A stretch of DNA of 16,244 nucleotides from Acidobacteriota bacterium (GCA_022759065.1 JAEMPZ010000080.1:1-16244), one strand, 5' to 3'. Shown: positions 1-7,931, counted from the stretch's first letter. The notes: generated by a model not told the origin, from the sequence alone. Numbers and translations are program-made.

Positions 1-53
1 CTTCCCTCCGCCCGTCCTATTGCCTTTGCGGCATTGGCGGCATGGCCGAAAAA

Positions 54-1133
54 TCACCCCTCCATCATTATGGCGCGCTCGAAATCGGCGGGGTTTGTAG
101 CTGAGAGCTTCGCCACCTCCAGGTCAACACTCCCATCCTTCACCAGCTTAACCAGATGCTGGTCGAAGGTTTGCATGCCGTACATCTCCTGCCCCTTTTC
201 CAAATGCGATGGAATGTCGGCGGTCTTTCCCGCGTCTCTGATGCACTCCTGGATGGTGCGAGTCACCCGAAGAATCTCAACCGCCGGGACGCGGCCGAGC
301 ACGCCTTTAGTCGGCAGAAGGCGCAAGCTGATTATGGCCATCAAACAGTCGGCGAGCCGTTTTCGCGCTATGGGCTCTGAGTCGCCCGGGTAAAAGCCCA
401 TCAAGCGCGCTATCGTGTTGACGGAGTCGAGCGTGTGGACCGAAGACAGAACGAGGTGCCCCGTCTCGGCGGCTTTCATTGCTATCTCGACCGTTTCGGC
501 GTCTCGCATCTCGCCGATCATTATGACGTCAGGGTCCTGCCTGAGCGCGGCCGTCAGCGCGGGCGCGAAACCGGGCGTGTCGCAGCCAATCTCGCGCTGG
601 CTTACCGCCGACATTTTATTCTTGAATAGAAATTCAATTGGATCCTCGATCGTCAGAATATGAGCCCGCCTGGTCTGGTTGATATGCTCCACCATGGCCG
701 CCAGCGTGGTGGACTTGCCGTTTCCGGTGGCGCCCGCGACTAGCACGAGGCCGCGGCGAAGATTGGAAATCTGCTCGATTACCGGAGGCAGCTTCAGTTC
801 GGCAAAGTTTTTAACAATCACCGGAATGACCCGTAATATTATGGCGAAAGTGCCCCTCTGGCGGTAAATATTGACCCTGAAACGGGCCTGGCCTTCTATG
901 CCGTAAGAAACGTCCAATTCGGTCAAGGATGAAAGCTGATCCTTCCGGTAGGTGTGAGCAAGAACCTCTTCGGCAATGGCCGCGGTCTCATCCGGCGAGA
1001 GCGGGTGATACTTCACTTCCATCAAATCGCCGTTGATTCGGAGCAAGGGGGGGTGGCCGGCCTGAAGGTGGACATCCGACGCACCCTTCTGAACGGCGCT
1101 TATCAAAAGCTTATGAAAAATGGCGACGTCCAT
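54..1133 (-). CDS. pilT: PilT/PilU-family type IV pilus retraction ATPase
   Basis: A hexameric AAA-type ATPase of the GspE/PilT superfamily, expected at the cytoplasmic base of the type IV pilus, where PilT and PilU power pilus retraction and twitching. From the ATG at 1133 it has 359 residues, a normal family length. Visible motifs are Walker A GATGNGKST (134-142), the Asp box LTIEDPIEF (160-168), the Walker B region PDVIMIGEMRDA (201-212) and the His box TGHLVLSSVHT (224-234). Walker A reads GNGKS where PilT usually has GSGKS. The C-terminal AIRNLIRE motif of true PilT is degenerate (TIQECIRDAG, 293-302), and the later GMQTFDQHL is PilU/PilT-like. It may therefore be a PilU or PilT2 paralogue. 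A GTG at 1145 is in frame, but the ATG at 1133 has GGGAGG four bases upstream and is preferred. It diverges from the helicase gene at 1280. Confidence 0.93.
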   Translation of the reverse strand: MDVAIFHKLLISAVQKGASDVHLQAGHPPLLRINGDLMEVKYHPLSPDETAAIAEEVLAHTYRKDQLSSLTELDVSYGIEGQARFRVNIYRQRGTFAIILRVIPVIVKNFAELKLPPVIEQISNLRRGLVLVAGATGNGKSTTLAAMVEHINQTRRAHILTIEDPIEFLFKNKMSAVSQREIGCDTPGFAPALTAALRQDPDVIMIGEMRDAETVEIAMKAAETGHLVLSSVHTLDSVNTIARLMGFYPGDSEPIARKRLADCLMAIISLRLLPTKGVLGRVPAVEILRVTRTIQECIRDAGKTADIPSHLEKGQEMYGMQTFDQHLVKLVKDGSVDLEVAKLSATNPADFERAIMMEG

Positions 1134-1137
1134 GGCG

Positions 1138-1143
1138 CCTCCC
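1138..1143 (-). promoter_or_regulatory. Ribosome binding site deciding the pilT start
   Basis: GGGAGG on the minus strand lies four bases before the ATG at 1133. The in-frame GTG at 1145 would place this element inside the coding region, so the ATG is the more likely start. Spacing is slightly short. Confidence 0.6.
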
Positions 1144-1153
1144 ACGAAGACAT

Positions 1154-1182
1154 TGTATAGGCCAAACGGGGGGCCATGTCAA
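1154..1182 (-). promoter_or_regulatory. Near-consensus sigma-70 promoter for the pilT-like gene
   Basis: Reading the minus strand, TTGACA (1182-1177, a perfect -35) is followed by a 17-base spacer and TATACA (1159-1154, a 5/6 match to the -10). Transcription would start near 1147, leaving a leader of only about 14 nt that consists mostly of the ribosome binding site. The spacer contains a run of six C. This is the best promoter match I noticed in the window. The hexamers and spacing are read directly; activity is inferred. Confidence 0.75.
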
Positions 1183-1194
1183 ATAGCTGGCGGC

Positions 1195-1247
1195 TCCCGC
1201 GGAACCGTGACATAATGTATGGCTCGCGACAGGCTCCGCCCGCGGGA
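1195..1247. repeat. 8-bp inverted repeat in the divergent pilT/uvrD gap
   Basis: TCCCGCGG (1195-1202) is matched by its reverse complement CCGCGGGA (1240-1247), with 37 bases between them. It lies upstream of the pilT promoter and just before the helicase gene, so it could be an operator or looped site. Such GC-rich arms can arise by chance at this base composition. No convincing plus-strand promoter for the helicase was found in the 134-nt gap. Confidence 0.3.
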
Positions 1248-1279
1248 ATTTTCAAGCAGCTTGGCTGGAAAGGAAATCC

Positions 1280-3460
1280 GTGAACATTCTTCTCAAAGAC
1301 CTCAATTCCGAGCAGCAGCGCGCGGTTGAAGCGGAAGGCGGCCCGGTGCTCGTTCTTGCCGGCGCGGGATCGGGAAAAACTCGCGTCATCGCGCACCGTA
1401 TAGCCTGGCTCCTCACTGAACGCCACGCCTCGCCGCACAGCCTGCTGGCCGTCACTTTCACGAACAAGGCGGCCGCCGAGATGCGCCAGCGAGTGCTTGC
1501 TTTGCTCAAGAAGGACAACCTTCCCTTTCTCTGGATGGGAACTTTTCACGGCATCTGCGCCCGAATGCTTCGCGCGGACATAGAAGCGCTGGAAGGCCCG
1601 TGGAGCCGCGACTTTACCATTTACGACCAGGACGATTCCAAGAGCGTCGTGCGCGCCGTTATGCGGGAGCAGGGGATTTCCGATCAGCAGGCCACTCCGG
1701 CGGGCGTCCAGTCCGCCATCAGCCGGGCCAAGGCGGAAGGGCTCAACCCCGCCTCGCTGGCAAACTCCGCCAGGGATGCGCGCGTTGGAATGATCGCGGC
1801 CGTTTTCAAGGGCTACGAGGCGCGATTAAGGGCCGCGAACGCGCTGGATTTCGACGACCTCTTGAACCTGGCCCTTCTCCTCGTGGAAAAGAAGGATGAT
1901 ATCCGGCTCCGCTACCAGGAGCGGTTCCACCACATATTGGTTGACGAATACCAGGACACTAACAGGATTCAGTACCGCCTTCTGAAGCTTCTTTCCGGGC
2001 GGTGGAACGACATCTTTGCCGTGGGCGACGAGGACCAATCCATTTATAGCTGGAGGGGCTCCGACATTCACAACATCCTCGATTTTCAAAAGGATTTCCC
2101 AAAGGCCCAGGTGATACGCCTTGAAAGAAACTACCGCTCCACCAGCAAGATTCTCGCGGCGTCGAATGCCCTTGTGGCTCACAACACCAAGAGGCTCGGG
2201 AAAAATCTCTGGACCGAAACGCCGGGAGGCGAGCCGGTTAGAATGTTCTCGGCGCCCTCCGACAGGGAAGAGGCGGCCTTCGTGGCCGACACCCTCGCGC
2301 AGTTAAGGCGGACAAGCCACGCGTGGAGACAAATGGCCGTCCTTTACCGCACAAACGCCCAGTCCCGAGCTTTCGAAGAAGCGCTTCTAAACCGCTCCAT
2401 TCCCTACCAGGTGGTTGGTGGCCTGAAGTTTTATCAGCGCAAGGAAGTGAAGGACGTTCTCGCTTACATCCAGGCCGCGCTTAACCCGCTTGACCGCGTG
2501 GCGCTGCTGCGAATCATCAATGTTCCCCCGCGCGGGCTGGGCAAAGCGACGCTTGACGCGCTTTCGGCCAGGGCCCAGGAAAAAGGCGCCTCATTATGGG
2601 ATGTTCTCTGCGCGGCGCGCGAGAGCGATCTTCCCGCGCGCGCCATCCATGCCGTTGAGGAATTCGTCAGGCTCCTACAAACGATAGCCACGCGCTCTTC
2701 CGCCCAGTCGCCCGCCGACCTTGTTGACTGGGTGATCAAAGAGACCGGCATGGCGGAGTATCTGAAGGCTCAATCGGAAGGAGGCCCCGACGCTCAGTCA
2801 CGCATCGAAAACCTGCATGAGCTTGTCTCGGCAATCCGCGAGTTTGAAGTTCGCGAACAGGGCGACTTGCGCGCCTTCCTGGAGCGCCAGGCGCTGGCAA
2901 GCGACCAGGACAGCCTGGAATCGGGCCAGGGGGCGGACACGGTGAAACTGATGACCCTGCACGCCGCCAAAGGACTCGAATTCCCTGTCGTCTTTCTGGC
3001 CGGCCTTGAAGAGGGTTTCTGCCCCCACCAGCTTTCAATGAACTCGGCGGATGGCATCGAGGAGGAGCGCCGCCTCTGCTACGTCGGAATGACCCGCGCA
3101 ATGGAAAAACTCTATCTTACCTGGGCGAGCGAGCGTTACGTTTTTGGAACCCCACAGCGCCGCACCCCTTCCACCTTCCTACGCGAAATCCCCATGTCAA
3201 TGGTCGAGGAAATCGGTGGGCTTGCTGGCGATCATGGCCCATCAACCTTCGCGGCGGCGGCCGCCGCCTTCGACGACATGCGCTACGCTCCAACCGAAGC
3301 CGGCTTTCGTCCCGGGAGCAAAGTTCACCACCGCAAGTACGGGCTTGGCGTCGTGCTGTCCGTCGAAAGCAGCGGCGAAGACGAAAAGGTGACCGTCTCA
3401 TTCAGCCGCTTCGGGAGAAAGAAGCTTCTTGCCAGCCTCGCCCGCCTGGAGGTTGTGTAG
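1280..3460 (+). CDS. uvrD: UvrD/PcrA-type superfamily 1A DNA helicase
   Basis: An ATP-driven 3'-5' DNA helicase used in nucleotide excision and mismatch repair, in removing replication-fork obstacles and in contacts with RNA polymerase (family knowledge). All SF1A motifs are present: Q motif LNSEQQRAV (8-16), Walker A AGAGSGKT (27-34), Ia TFTNKAAAEM, Walker B VDEYQD (D222-E223), III GDEDQSIYSWRG (from about 249), IV RLERNYRST, V LMTLHAAKGLEF (about 555-570) and VI EERRLCYVGMTRA (about 594). Residues from about 678 to the end (KVHHRKYGLGVV and on) match the C-terminal Tudor-like domain of UvrD/PcrA, which favours that assignment over Rep. Length is 726 residues, typical of the family. The start is GTG at 1280, preceded by GGAAAGGAAA; no ATG fits better. 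The small lipoprotein gene follows after 70 nt on the same strand. Confidence 0.95.
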   Translation: MNILLKDLNSEQQRAVEAEGGPVLVLAGAGSGKTRVIAHRIAWLLTERHASPHSLLAVTFTNKAAAEMRQRVLALLKKDNLPFLWMGTFHGICARMLRADIEALEGPWSRDFTIYDQDDSKSVVRAVMREQGISDQQATPAGVQSAISRAKAEGLNPASLANSARDARVGMIAAVFKGYEARLRAANALDFDDLLNLALLLVEKKDDIRLRYQERFHHILVDEYQDTNRIQYRLLKLLSGRWNDIFAVGDEDQSIYSWRGSDIHNILDFQKDFPKAQVIRLERNYRSTSKILAASNALVAHNTKRLGKNLWTETPGGEPVRMFSAPSDREEAAFVADTLAQLRRTSHAWRQMAVLYRTNAQSRAFEEALLNRSIPYQVVGGLKFYQRKEVKDVLAYIQAALNPLDRVALLRIINVPPRGLGKATLDALSARAQEKGASLWDVLCAARESDLPARAIHAVEEFVRLLQTIATRSSAQSPADLVDWVIKETGMAEYLKAQSEGGPDAQSRIENLHELVSAIREFEVREQGDLRAFLERQALASDQDSLESGQGADTVKLMTLHAAKGLEFPVVFLAGLEEGFCPHQLSMNSADGIEEERRLCYVGMTRAMEKLYLTWASERYVFGTPQRRTPSTFLREIPMSMVEEIGGLAGDHGPSTFAAAAAAFDDMRYAPTEAGFRPGSKVHHRKYGLGVVLSVESSGEDEKVTVSFSRFGRKKLLASLARLEVV

Positions 3461-3530
3461 CGCCCCTGCCAGCCCGGCATTAAACCAAACGGCGCAGCTC
3501 AAGGTCTGTAGCTCCTGGAAGGAGGCCCTG

Positions 3531-3866
3531 ATGAAACGCGCCATACTGCTGACAACCTTTCTCTTGTCCCTCATGCCGCTTGCCGGATGCGTAGTCGAGG
3601 CCCGGCCGCCGCGCGCCGTAGTGGCAGTGGCCGCTCCGGCCGTCTATGTTCCTGTTCCGCCGCCAGCCCCGGTCGTGGAGGTGATTCCCGCCTGCCCGGG
3701 CCCAAGATATGTCTGGGTGAGGGGCTTTTACCGCTGGTCCGGCTCCGCCTATGTCTGGGTTCCGGGAAGGTGGGCCGTACCGCCGCACAGCCACGCCAGA
3801 TGGGTTGAGCCGGAGTGGCGACATCACCAAAGGGGATGGTTTTTCGTTGAGGGACACTGGCGATAG
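3531..3866 (+). CDS. Small WXXGXW/YXWQ-repeat lipoprotein
   Basis: A predicted lipoprotein of 111 residues and unknown function. The N-terminus has a basic pair and a hydrophobic core ending in the lipobox LAGC (17-20), so Cys20 would be lipidated; with Val at +2, outer-membrane sorting is likely. A Pro/Val/Ala-rich linker follows, then a Trp/Tyr-rich C-terminal half with the recurring pattern aromatic-V-x-G-x-aromatic: WVRGFY, WVPGRW and FVEGHW. There are eight Trp in the last 52 or so residues. This matches the WXXGXW (YXWQ) repeat family, found mainly in small envelope proteins. The ATG at 3531 is chosen because AAGGAGG sits five bases upstream (3519-3525). The same frame is open back to 3429, but that stretch overlaps the helicase end and adds no signal. 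It may be cotranscribed with the helicase. Function is not known. Confidence 0.82.
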   Translation: MKRAILLTTFLLSLMPLAGCVVEARPPRAVVAVAAPAVYVPVPPPAPVVEVIPACPGPRYVWVRGFYRWSGSAYVWVPGRWAVPPHSHARWVEPEWRHHQRGWFFVEGHWR

Positions 3867-3893
3867 GCGGCCATGATGGCCGGCAAGGCGGCG

Positions 3894-3918
3894 CCGGCGC
3901 AAGGAGGCCTGGCGCCGG
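3894..3918. terminator. GC-rich hairpin between convergent genes
   Basis: CCGGCGC (3894-3900) pairs with GCGCCGG (3912-3918) around an 11-base loop, in the 66-nt gap between the ends of the lipoprotein gene (plus strand) and the DEAD-box helicase gene (minus strand). The position suits a bidirectional terminator, but no T-run follows on either strand. It may only be an RNA end-protecting structure. Confidence 0.35.
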
Positions 3919-3932
3919 GGGCCTGCCGCATC

Positions 3933-5447
3933 TTATCTTCTGCGGTTGCCCTGGCGGCCATCCCGAGGCTTTGCGTGCGTCTTGCGCTGGGGTTCGCTTG
4001 CCGCCGGGGCGCTTTCCAGCTTTGGCGGAGGCGCTTGCAGGCTCTTGACGTAGAGGTCATCAAGTAGCATCGCGACGAGGTAAACCTCGTCCGCGCTTTG
4101 GCCTAGAGAGATGGCTAACGGCAGGAACCGCTGCATCCGCTCCATTTCGACCTTGTCCAACGACCGAAGCCGGGCCTCAAGAATCGCGGTCAGGCGCTGG
4201 CCGACCAAACCCTCGACCTCCGCTTCCGCGGGCAGGGGAATTTCCTGAAACTCAATGTTGAATGTTTCAGCTATTTGCCTGATCTTGATCTCGTCAAAGC
4301 CGGAGACCAGCGTGACCGCGCGCCCCGCCGCCCCGGCGCGGCCCGTCCGGCCCGCCCTGTGGACGTATGATTCCGGGTCTTCGGGCGCCTCGTAAAGAAA
4401 GACGTGGGAAAGCGCCGGGATGTCAATGCCGCGGGCGGCGACGTCGGTGGCTACGAGAAACCTGAGGTTCCCCTCTCTGGCGCGCCTCATGACGCGCTCA
4501 CGCGCCTGCTGGCTCAGGTCCGAGCTTAACGCGTCGGCGTCGTATCCAAAACGCTTGAGCACCGAAGCCACGTAATGGACGTTGTCCTTCGTGTTGCAGA
4601 ATATTATCGCTGAATCGGGGTTCTCGGCTTCAATGATTCGTATCAGGCTTCTTTCCTTTTGCATTCCAGGGACAAGACAGAAAACGTGCTCGGTCTGCGC
4701 GACATGAACCTGGTTCAGGCTCAGGCTCAACAATTCGGGCTCGCGCAAAAATTCCCCGGCCAGATTGAGGACGAACGGAGGAAACGTCGCCGAGAACATA
4801 TAGGCGCTGTGCTTTCGGGGCGCCGGAAGGTGGCGCTGGATGCGCTTCATGTCGGGGTAGAACCCCATGGAAAGCATGCGGTCAGCTTCGTCAAAGACGA
4901 GGATGTCCAGGGCTTTGAGCGAAAACGCGCCCCGTTCGATCAGGTCAAGGATGCGCCCAGGCGTTCCGACGACTATGTGCGCGCCCTGTTTCAGGGCGTC
5001 GAGCTGCGGCCCGTAGGCAACCCCGCCGTAGACCGCCGCCACGCGGACAGTTCCGCCGGAAAGCAGGCGTGCATCGTCATGGACCTGGTGGGCAAGCTCG
5101 CGCGTTGGCACCAGGACGAGCGCCTGGCAGCTATTAATGGCGGCGTCAATTCTTGCCAGCATGGGCAGGACGAAAGCGCCGGTCTTTCCGCTGCCGGTGC
5201 GGGACTGCACCATCAGGTCTCTCTTTGCCAGAAGGTATGGCATGGCCCGGGACTGGACCGGCATCAATTCGCTCCAATTGGCCCTTGCCGCCGCTTCTTG
5301 CAAAGGCGTGGGCAGCTCGCGAAGAGTGATGGGCGGAAGCTGGCGCTCCTTGCTTATGGCTCCGAAGACCGGTTTCTCCGGCCCTGGGCCGGGGCTGGCT
5401 GTTCCAGGCGCGCCGGCGGCGCCGCCCTTCTCTTTGCTTTCGCTCAT
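3933..5447 (-). CDS. DEAD-box ATP-dependent RNA helicase
   Basis: An RNA-remodelling helicase of the DEAD-box family (RhlE/CsdA/DbpA type), acting in the cytosol on rRNA or mRNA structures. With the start at 5447 it has 504 residues: a low-complexity Gly/Pro-rich leader (1-25), Q motif ending at Q65, motif I SRTGSGKT (82-89), PTRELAHQV (114-122), TPGR (162-165), DEAD (186-189), SAT (219-221), IIFCNTK (281-287), ATDVAARGID (333-342) and HRAGRTGR (363-370). After the core comes a helical stretch (about 410-470) and a basic, disordered tail ending in NRRR; no DbpA RNA-binding domain is evident. The frame is open upstream to 5537, overlapping EI, but the ATG at 5447 has AGGGGA just upstream and gives a natural N-terminus. 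It lies 52 nt after EI on the same strand, probably as the last gene of the long operon. Subfamily is uncertain. Confidence 0.92.
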   Translation of the reverse strand: MSESKEKGGAAGAPGTASPGPGPEKPVFGAISKERQLPPITLRELPTPLQEAAARANWSELMPVQSRAMPYLLAKRDLMVQSRTGSGKTGAFVLPMLARIDAAINSCQALVLVPTRELAHQVHDDARLLSGGTVRVAAVYGGVAYGPQLDALKQGAHIVVGTPGRILDLIERGAFSLKALDILVFDEADRMLSMGFYPDMKRIQRHLPAPRKHSAYMFSATFPPFVLNLAGEFLREPELLSLSLNQVHVAQTEHVFCLVPGMQKERSLIRIIEAENPDSAIIFCNTKDNVHYVASVLKRFGYDADALSSDLSQQARERVMRRAREGNLRFLVATDVAARGIDIPALSHVFLYEAPEDPESYVHRAGRTGRAGAAGRAVTLVSGFDEIKIRQIAETFNIEFQEIPLPAEAEVEGLVGQRLTAILEARLRSLDKVEMERMQRFLPLAISLGQSADEVYLVAMLLDDLYVKSLQAPPPKLESAPAASEPQRKTHAKPRDGRQGNRRR

Positions 5448-5499
5448 TGGTTCCCCTTTCCGCGTGCTTCCTGCTCTTCCCGCCAGCCGCCTGCATCCA

Positions 5500-7236
5500 T
5501 CAGCGGCCGTGGCGCCCCGTTCTTGAGTAAGACTCAAGGATCTCCGCCACCTCCGCGCCGGTGCCCGCCTTGAGGGCGTGGCGCGCCATTCGGCGGCACT
5601 TTTCGTAAGATATGCCGCGCACGGCGGCTTTCACGTCAAGGAGCGCCTCCGGCGCCATGGAGAGCTCCGTCACGCCGAGGCCGACAAGAAGCGGCGCCAT
5701 CAACGCGTCCGATGCCATTTCGCCGCACACGGCCACGGGAATTCCCTTTACGCGCGCGGACTCGCAGACGTGCGAGATGCACCGCAATACAGCCGGATTC
5801 ATGGGATCATACAGGGACGCCACGCTCTCGTTGTTCCGGTCTATCGCCATAAGATACTGTATCAGGTCGTTCGTGCCAATCGAGAAAAAGTCGGTGTAAG
5901 GGAGAAATGCCTCCGCGGTCAACGCGCAAGAGGGGACCTCAACCATGATGCCCACCGGGATCCTATGGTCGAACGCGACGCCCTCCGCCTTCAACTCCGC
6001 TTTGCACTCATTAAGGAGCGAAATGCAGGCCTTCAGCTCGTCCACCGTGGTGACAAGTGGAAACATTATCGCGATGTTCTTGCGCGCCGAGGCGCGCAGA
6101 AGCCCGCGAAGCTGGACCTTGAAAATATCGGGGTGGCGCAAGGTGAATCGCACGGCGCGCACGCCCAGGACGGGGTTCTGCCCCTCCGGCTCCAAAACCT
6201 CGTGAAAGTATTTTTCGCCCCCCAGGTCGAGCGTTCTTATCGTCACCCTGTGAGGATATAGCGCCTCGCAGATGCGGTTGTAGAGCGCAGCGTGGTCGTC
6301 CTCGGTGGGCAGGTTGGGAGAACGCTCTAGGTAAAGAAACTCGCTGCGGTAAAGCCCCACTCCCTCGGCGCCCGCTTCAATCGCCCCTTGGAGCTCGTTT
6401 TCCAGGTCTATGTTGGCGCGGGTTCTTATGACGTGGCCGTCAATGGTGCGGGCCTCCTTGAGCGCCCCGGCCTTGATCTTGCGGCGATAGTCTCGGTAAG
6501 CCTCGGCCCGCTTGGCGTACTCCGCCTCCTCTTCCGGCGTGGGATCGAGAATGACTTTGCCTTCGACGCCGTCCACGATCACGCGCTGGTCCGTTGCGGC
6601 AGCGGCCATTAGGCCTGCAACGCCAACGACGGCTGGAATGCCCAGCGACCTCGCTATGATCGCCGTGTGAGAGGTCCTGGCCCCGTGTTCCGTCGCGAAA
6701 GCGACTACCGACGCCTGGTGAAGATGTCCGGTCTCGGATGGCGTCAGGTTGTCCGCGAGGATGACCTGGGGCTCGGCGCTCGGCGCCACGGTCTCCTGCT
6801 GCGCGCCGCGCAGGTGGCGCTGCACCCTGGAATAGAGGTCTTCCAGGTCAGAGGCCTTCTCCTGGAAATATGAGTCCTGCGAGGCCATCAAGGCGGTCGT
6901 CATCGCCTTTATCGCGCTCTCCAGCGCCTGCTCGGCGTTGCTCCCCTCCTTGCTGATTTGGAATCTCGCCGCGCGCAAAAGGGCCGGATCCTTCAGGATC
7001 ACGGCGTAGGCGTCGAAAAGATCCAAAAGAGAAGGTTCCACTTTGCCGCGCAGCGCCTCTTTGGCGCTTTCAAGCTCCTTCGTGGTCGCTTCGATCGCGA
7101 GGCAGAGCCGCTCCGCCTCGGCCTCCCTTTCCTTCTCGGGGACGACGTACCGGGGAATGGCGAGCTTCCTCGCGACGAGGGCGCGGGCCGAGCCCGAGGC
7201 GAAGCCGGGAGAGACGGGCGTTCCTTTAAGAATCAT
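5500..7236 (-). CDS. ptsI: PTS enzyme I (PEP-protein phosphotransferase)
   Basis: Cytosolic enzyme that takes phosphate from phosphoenolpyruvate onto a histidine and passes it to HPr, the first step of the phosphotransferase system. It has 578 residues, the usual length. Visible features are the N-terminal helical HPr-binding region (about 30-145), the phosphohistidine site GARTSHTAIIAR with His190, and the PEP-binding barrel with GLYRSEF (Arg297), IRTLDLGGEK (Arg334), VGIMVEVPS (428-436), FFSIGTNDL (450-458) and the catalytic Cys504 in AVCGEMASD. All catalytic residues are intact. GAGGAG stands seven bases before the ATG and overlaps the HPr stop codon; the gap to HPr is four bases, so the two are coupled. 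No EIIB or EIIC permease gene lies in the window, so this EI probably serves a regulatory relay. A GTP/amino-acid-sensing GAF domain, as in EI-Ntr (PtsP), is absent. Confidence 0.97.
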   Translation of the reverse strand: MILKGTPVSPGFASGSARALVARKLAIPRYVVPEKEREAEAERLCLAIEATTKELESAKEALRGKVEPSLLDLFDAYAVILKDPALLRAARFQISKEGSNAEQALESAIKAMTTALMASQDSYFQEKASDLEDLYSRVQRHLRGAQQETVAPSAEPQVILADNLTPSETGHLHQASVVAFATEHGARTSHTAIIARSLGIPAVVGVAGLMAAAATDQRVIVDGVEGKVILDPTPEEEAEYAKRAEAYRDYRRKIKAGALKEARTIDGHVIRTRANIDLENELQGAIEAGAEGVGLYRSEFLYLERSPNLPTEDDHAALYNRICEALYPHRVTIRTLDLGGEKYFHEVLEPEGQNPVLGVRAVRFTLRHPDIFKVQLRGLLRASARKNIAIMFPLVTTVDELKACISLLNECKAELKAEGVAFDHRIPVGIMVEVPSCALTAEAFLPYTDFFSIGTNDLIQYLMAIDRNNESVASLYDPMNPAVLRCISHVCESARVKGIPVAVCGEMASDALMAPLLVGLGVTELSMAPEALLDVKAAVRGISYEKCRRMARHALKAGTGAEVAEILESYSRTGRHGR

Positions 7237-7240
7237 CTGG

Positions 7241-7507
7241 CTACTCCTCGCCGAAACGGGACGTGATGAGGCTTTCGATTTCTTTCATGGCGGCGGCCTC
7301 ATCGGGGCCGTCCACCTCAAGGACCACCGGAGTATCCTTTGAGGCGGCGAGGGTCAGGACGCCGAGAATGGATTTGGCGTCGGCTGACATCTGGTGGGTG
7401 GAAATGATCACCTGGGCGTGAAACCGGGAAGCCGCCTGCACGAGCTTCGCGGCAGCGCGCGCGTGCAAGCCAAGGCGGTTGGATATCACAAGCTCCTTGC
7501 GCGTCAT
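7241..7507 (-). CDS. ptsH: HPr phosphocarrier protein
   Basis: Small phosphocarrier of 88 residues that accepts phosphate from EI on His15 (sequence NRLGLHARAAAKL, 10-22) and hands it to EIIA proteins. The second regulatory site is also present: Ser46 in ADAKSILGVL (42-51), the target of HPr kinase/phosphorylase, which is encoded two genes upstream (hprK). Having both sites implies that the protein is controlled by the PEP chain and by HprK. The ATG at 7507 overlaps the EIIA stop codon as ATGA, a sign of translational coupling; no strong ribosome binding site is visible, only a G-rich stretch. The frame is open upstream to 7819, but that part lies wholly inside the EIIA gene and does not resemble HPr. 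Confidence 0.96.
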   Translation of the reverse strand: MTRKELVISNRLGLHARAAAKLVQAASRFHAQVIISTHQMSADAKSILGVLTLAASKDTPVVLEVDGPDEAAAMKEIESLITSRFGEE

Positions 7508-7929
7508 TCGCCCGCCCCGTCCTGCTGGCCAAGGGCCTCGCTCACGGAAACGATGGCGCTTTGCCCCTTTTCGCGCAAGATCGCAAGAGCGTCCAAGAGC
7601 GGCGTCTCGGACTTTCTCATCAGGATGGCCTTGATCAGCATGGGAAGGTTCATCCCGGTAAGAATCTCGACCTTCCCCGCCTTGTAAAAGGTCATGGCCA
7701 GGTTGGTTGGAGTCCCGCCGAAAAGATCCGTCAAAATCAACACCGCGTCGTGGCTCTCCTGAAGCTTCTTCAGCGTCTTGCGCAGCTTTTCCTGCGCGCT
7801 GGCGGAATCCTGGTCCCATTCGATGCAGAGCGAAGCCACGGAAGCGTCCTCCTGCCCAAGGATTCTAAATGCCGCGTCCAGAAATTCCTTGCCCAGCGAA
7901 CCGTGCGTCAAAACCAGTATTCCAAGCAT
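7504..7929 (-). CDS. Mannose-family PTS EIIA component
   Basis: A single-domain EIIA of the mannose/fructose/sorbose family (141 residues), which receives phosphate from HPr on a histidine near the N-terminus. His9 in LVLTHGSLG corresponds to the active His10 of E. coli ManX, and the signature TDLFGGTPTN (67-76, with Asp68) is intact. No EIIB, EIIC or EIID gene is nearby, so the protein probably works as a regulatory phospho-sensor and not in sugar uptake; this is inference from context. Two starts are possible. A GTG at 7935 would overlap the rapZ stop codon. The ATG at 7929, with GAGGTG (7939-7934) about three to five bases upstream, is preferred and leaves a two-base gap after rapZ. The stop overlaps the HPr start. 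Confidence 0.93.
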   Translation of the reverse strand: MLGILVLTHGSLGKEFLDAAFRILGQEDASVASLCIEWDQDSASAQEKLRKTLKKLQESHDAVLILTDLFGGTPTNLAMTFYKAGKVEILTGMNLPMLIKAILMRKSETPLLDALAILREKGQSAIVSVSEALGQQDGAGE

Positions 7930-7931
7930 TA

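Noticed and set aside
13..36. An imperfect hairpin (TGCC/GGCA) after pilT considered as a terminator
   Set aside because: Only four base pairs plus a mismatch, and no following T-run.
5484..5508. A 7-bp hairpin (one G-U pair, 12-nt loop) across the ptsI stop codon, considered as a terminator before the helicase
   Set aside because: Weak stem, long loop and no U-run; it is partly inside the coding region.
4659..5573. A 304-codon plus-strand open frame opposite the DEAD-box helicase
   Set aside because: No domain or ribosome binding site, and biased composition. It mirrors the third-position GC bias of the helicase gene.
5578..6261. A 227-codon plus-strand open frame opposite ptsI
   Set aside because: Arg/His-rich shadow with no family resemblance, opposite a fully canonical EI.
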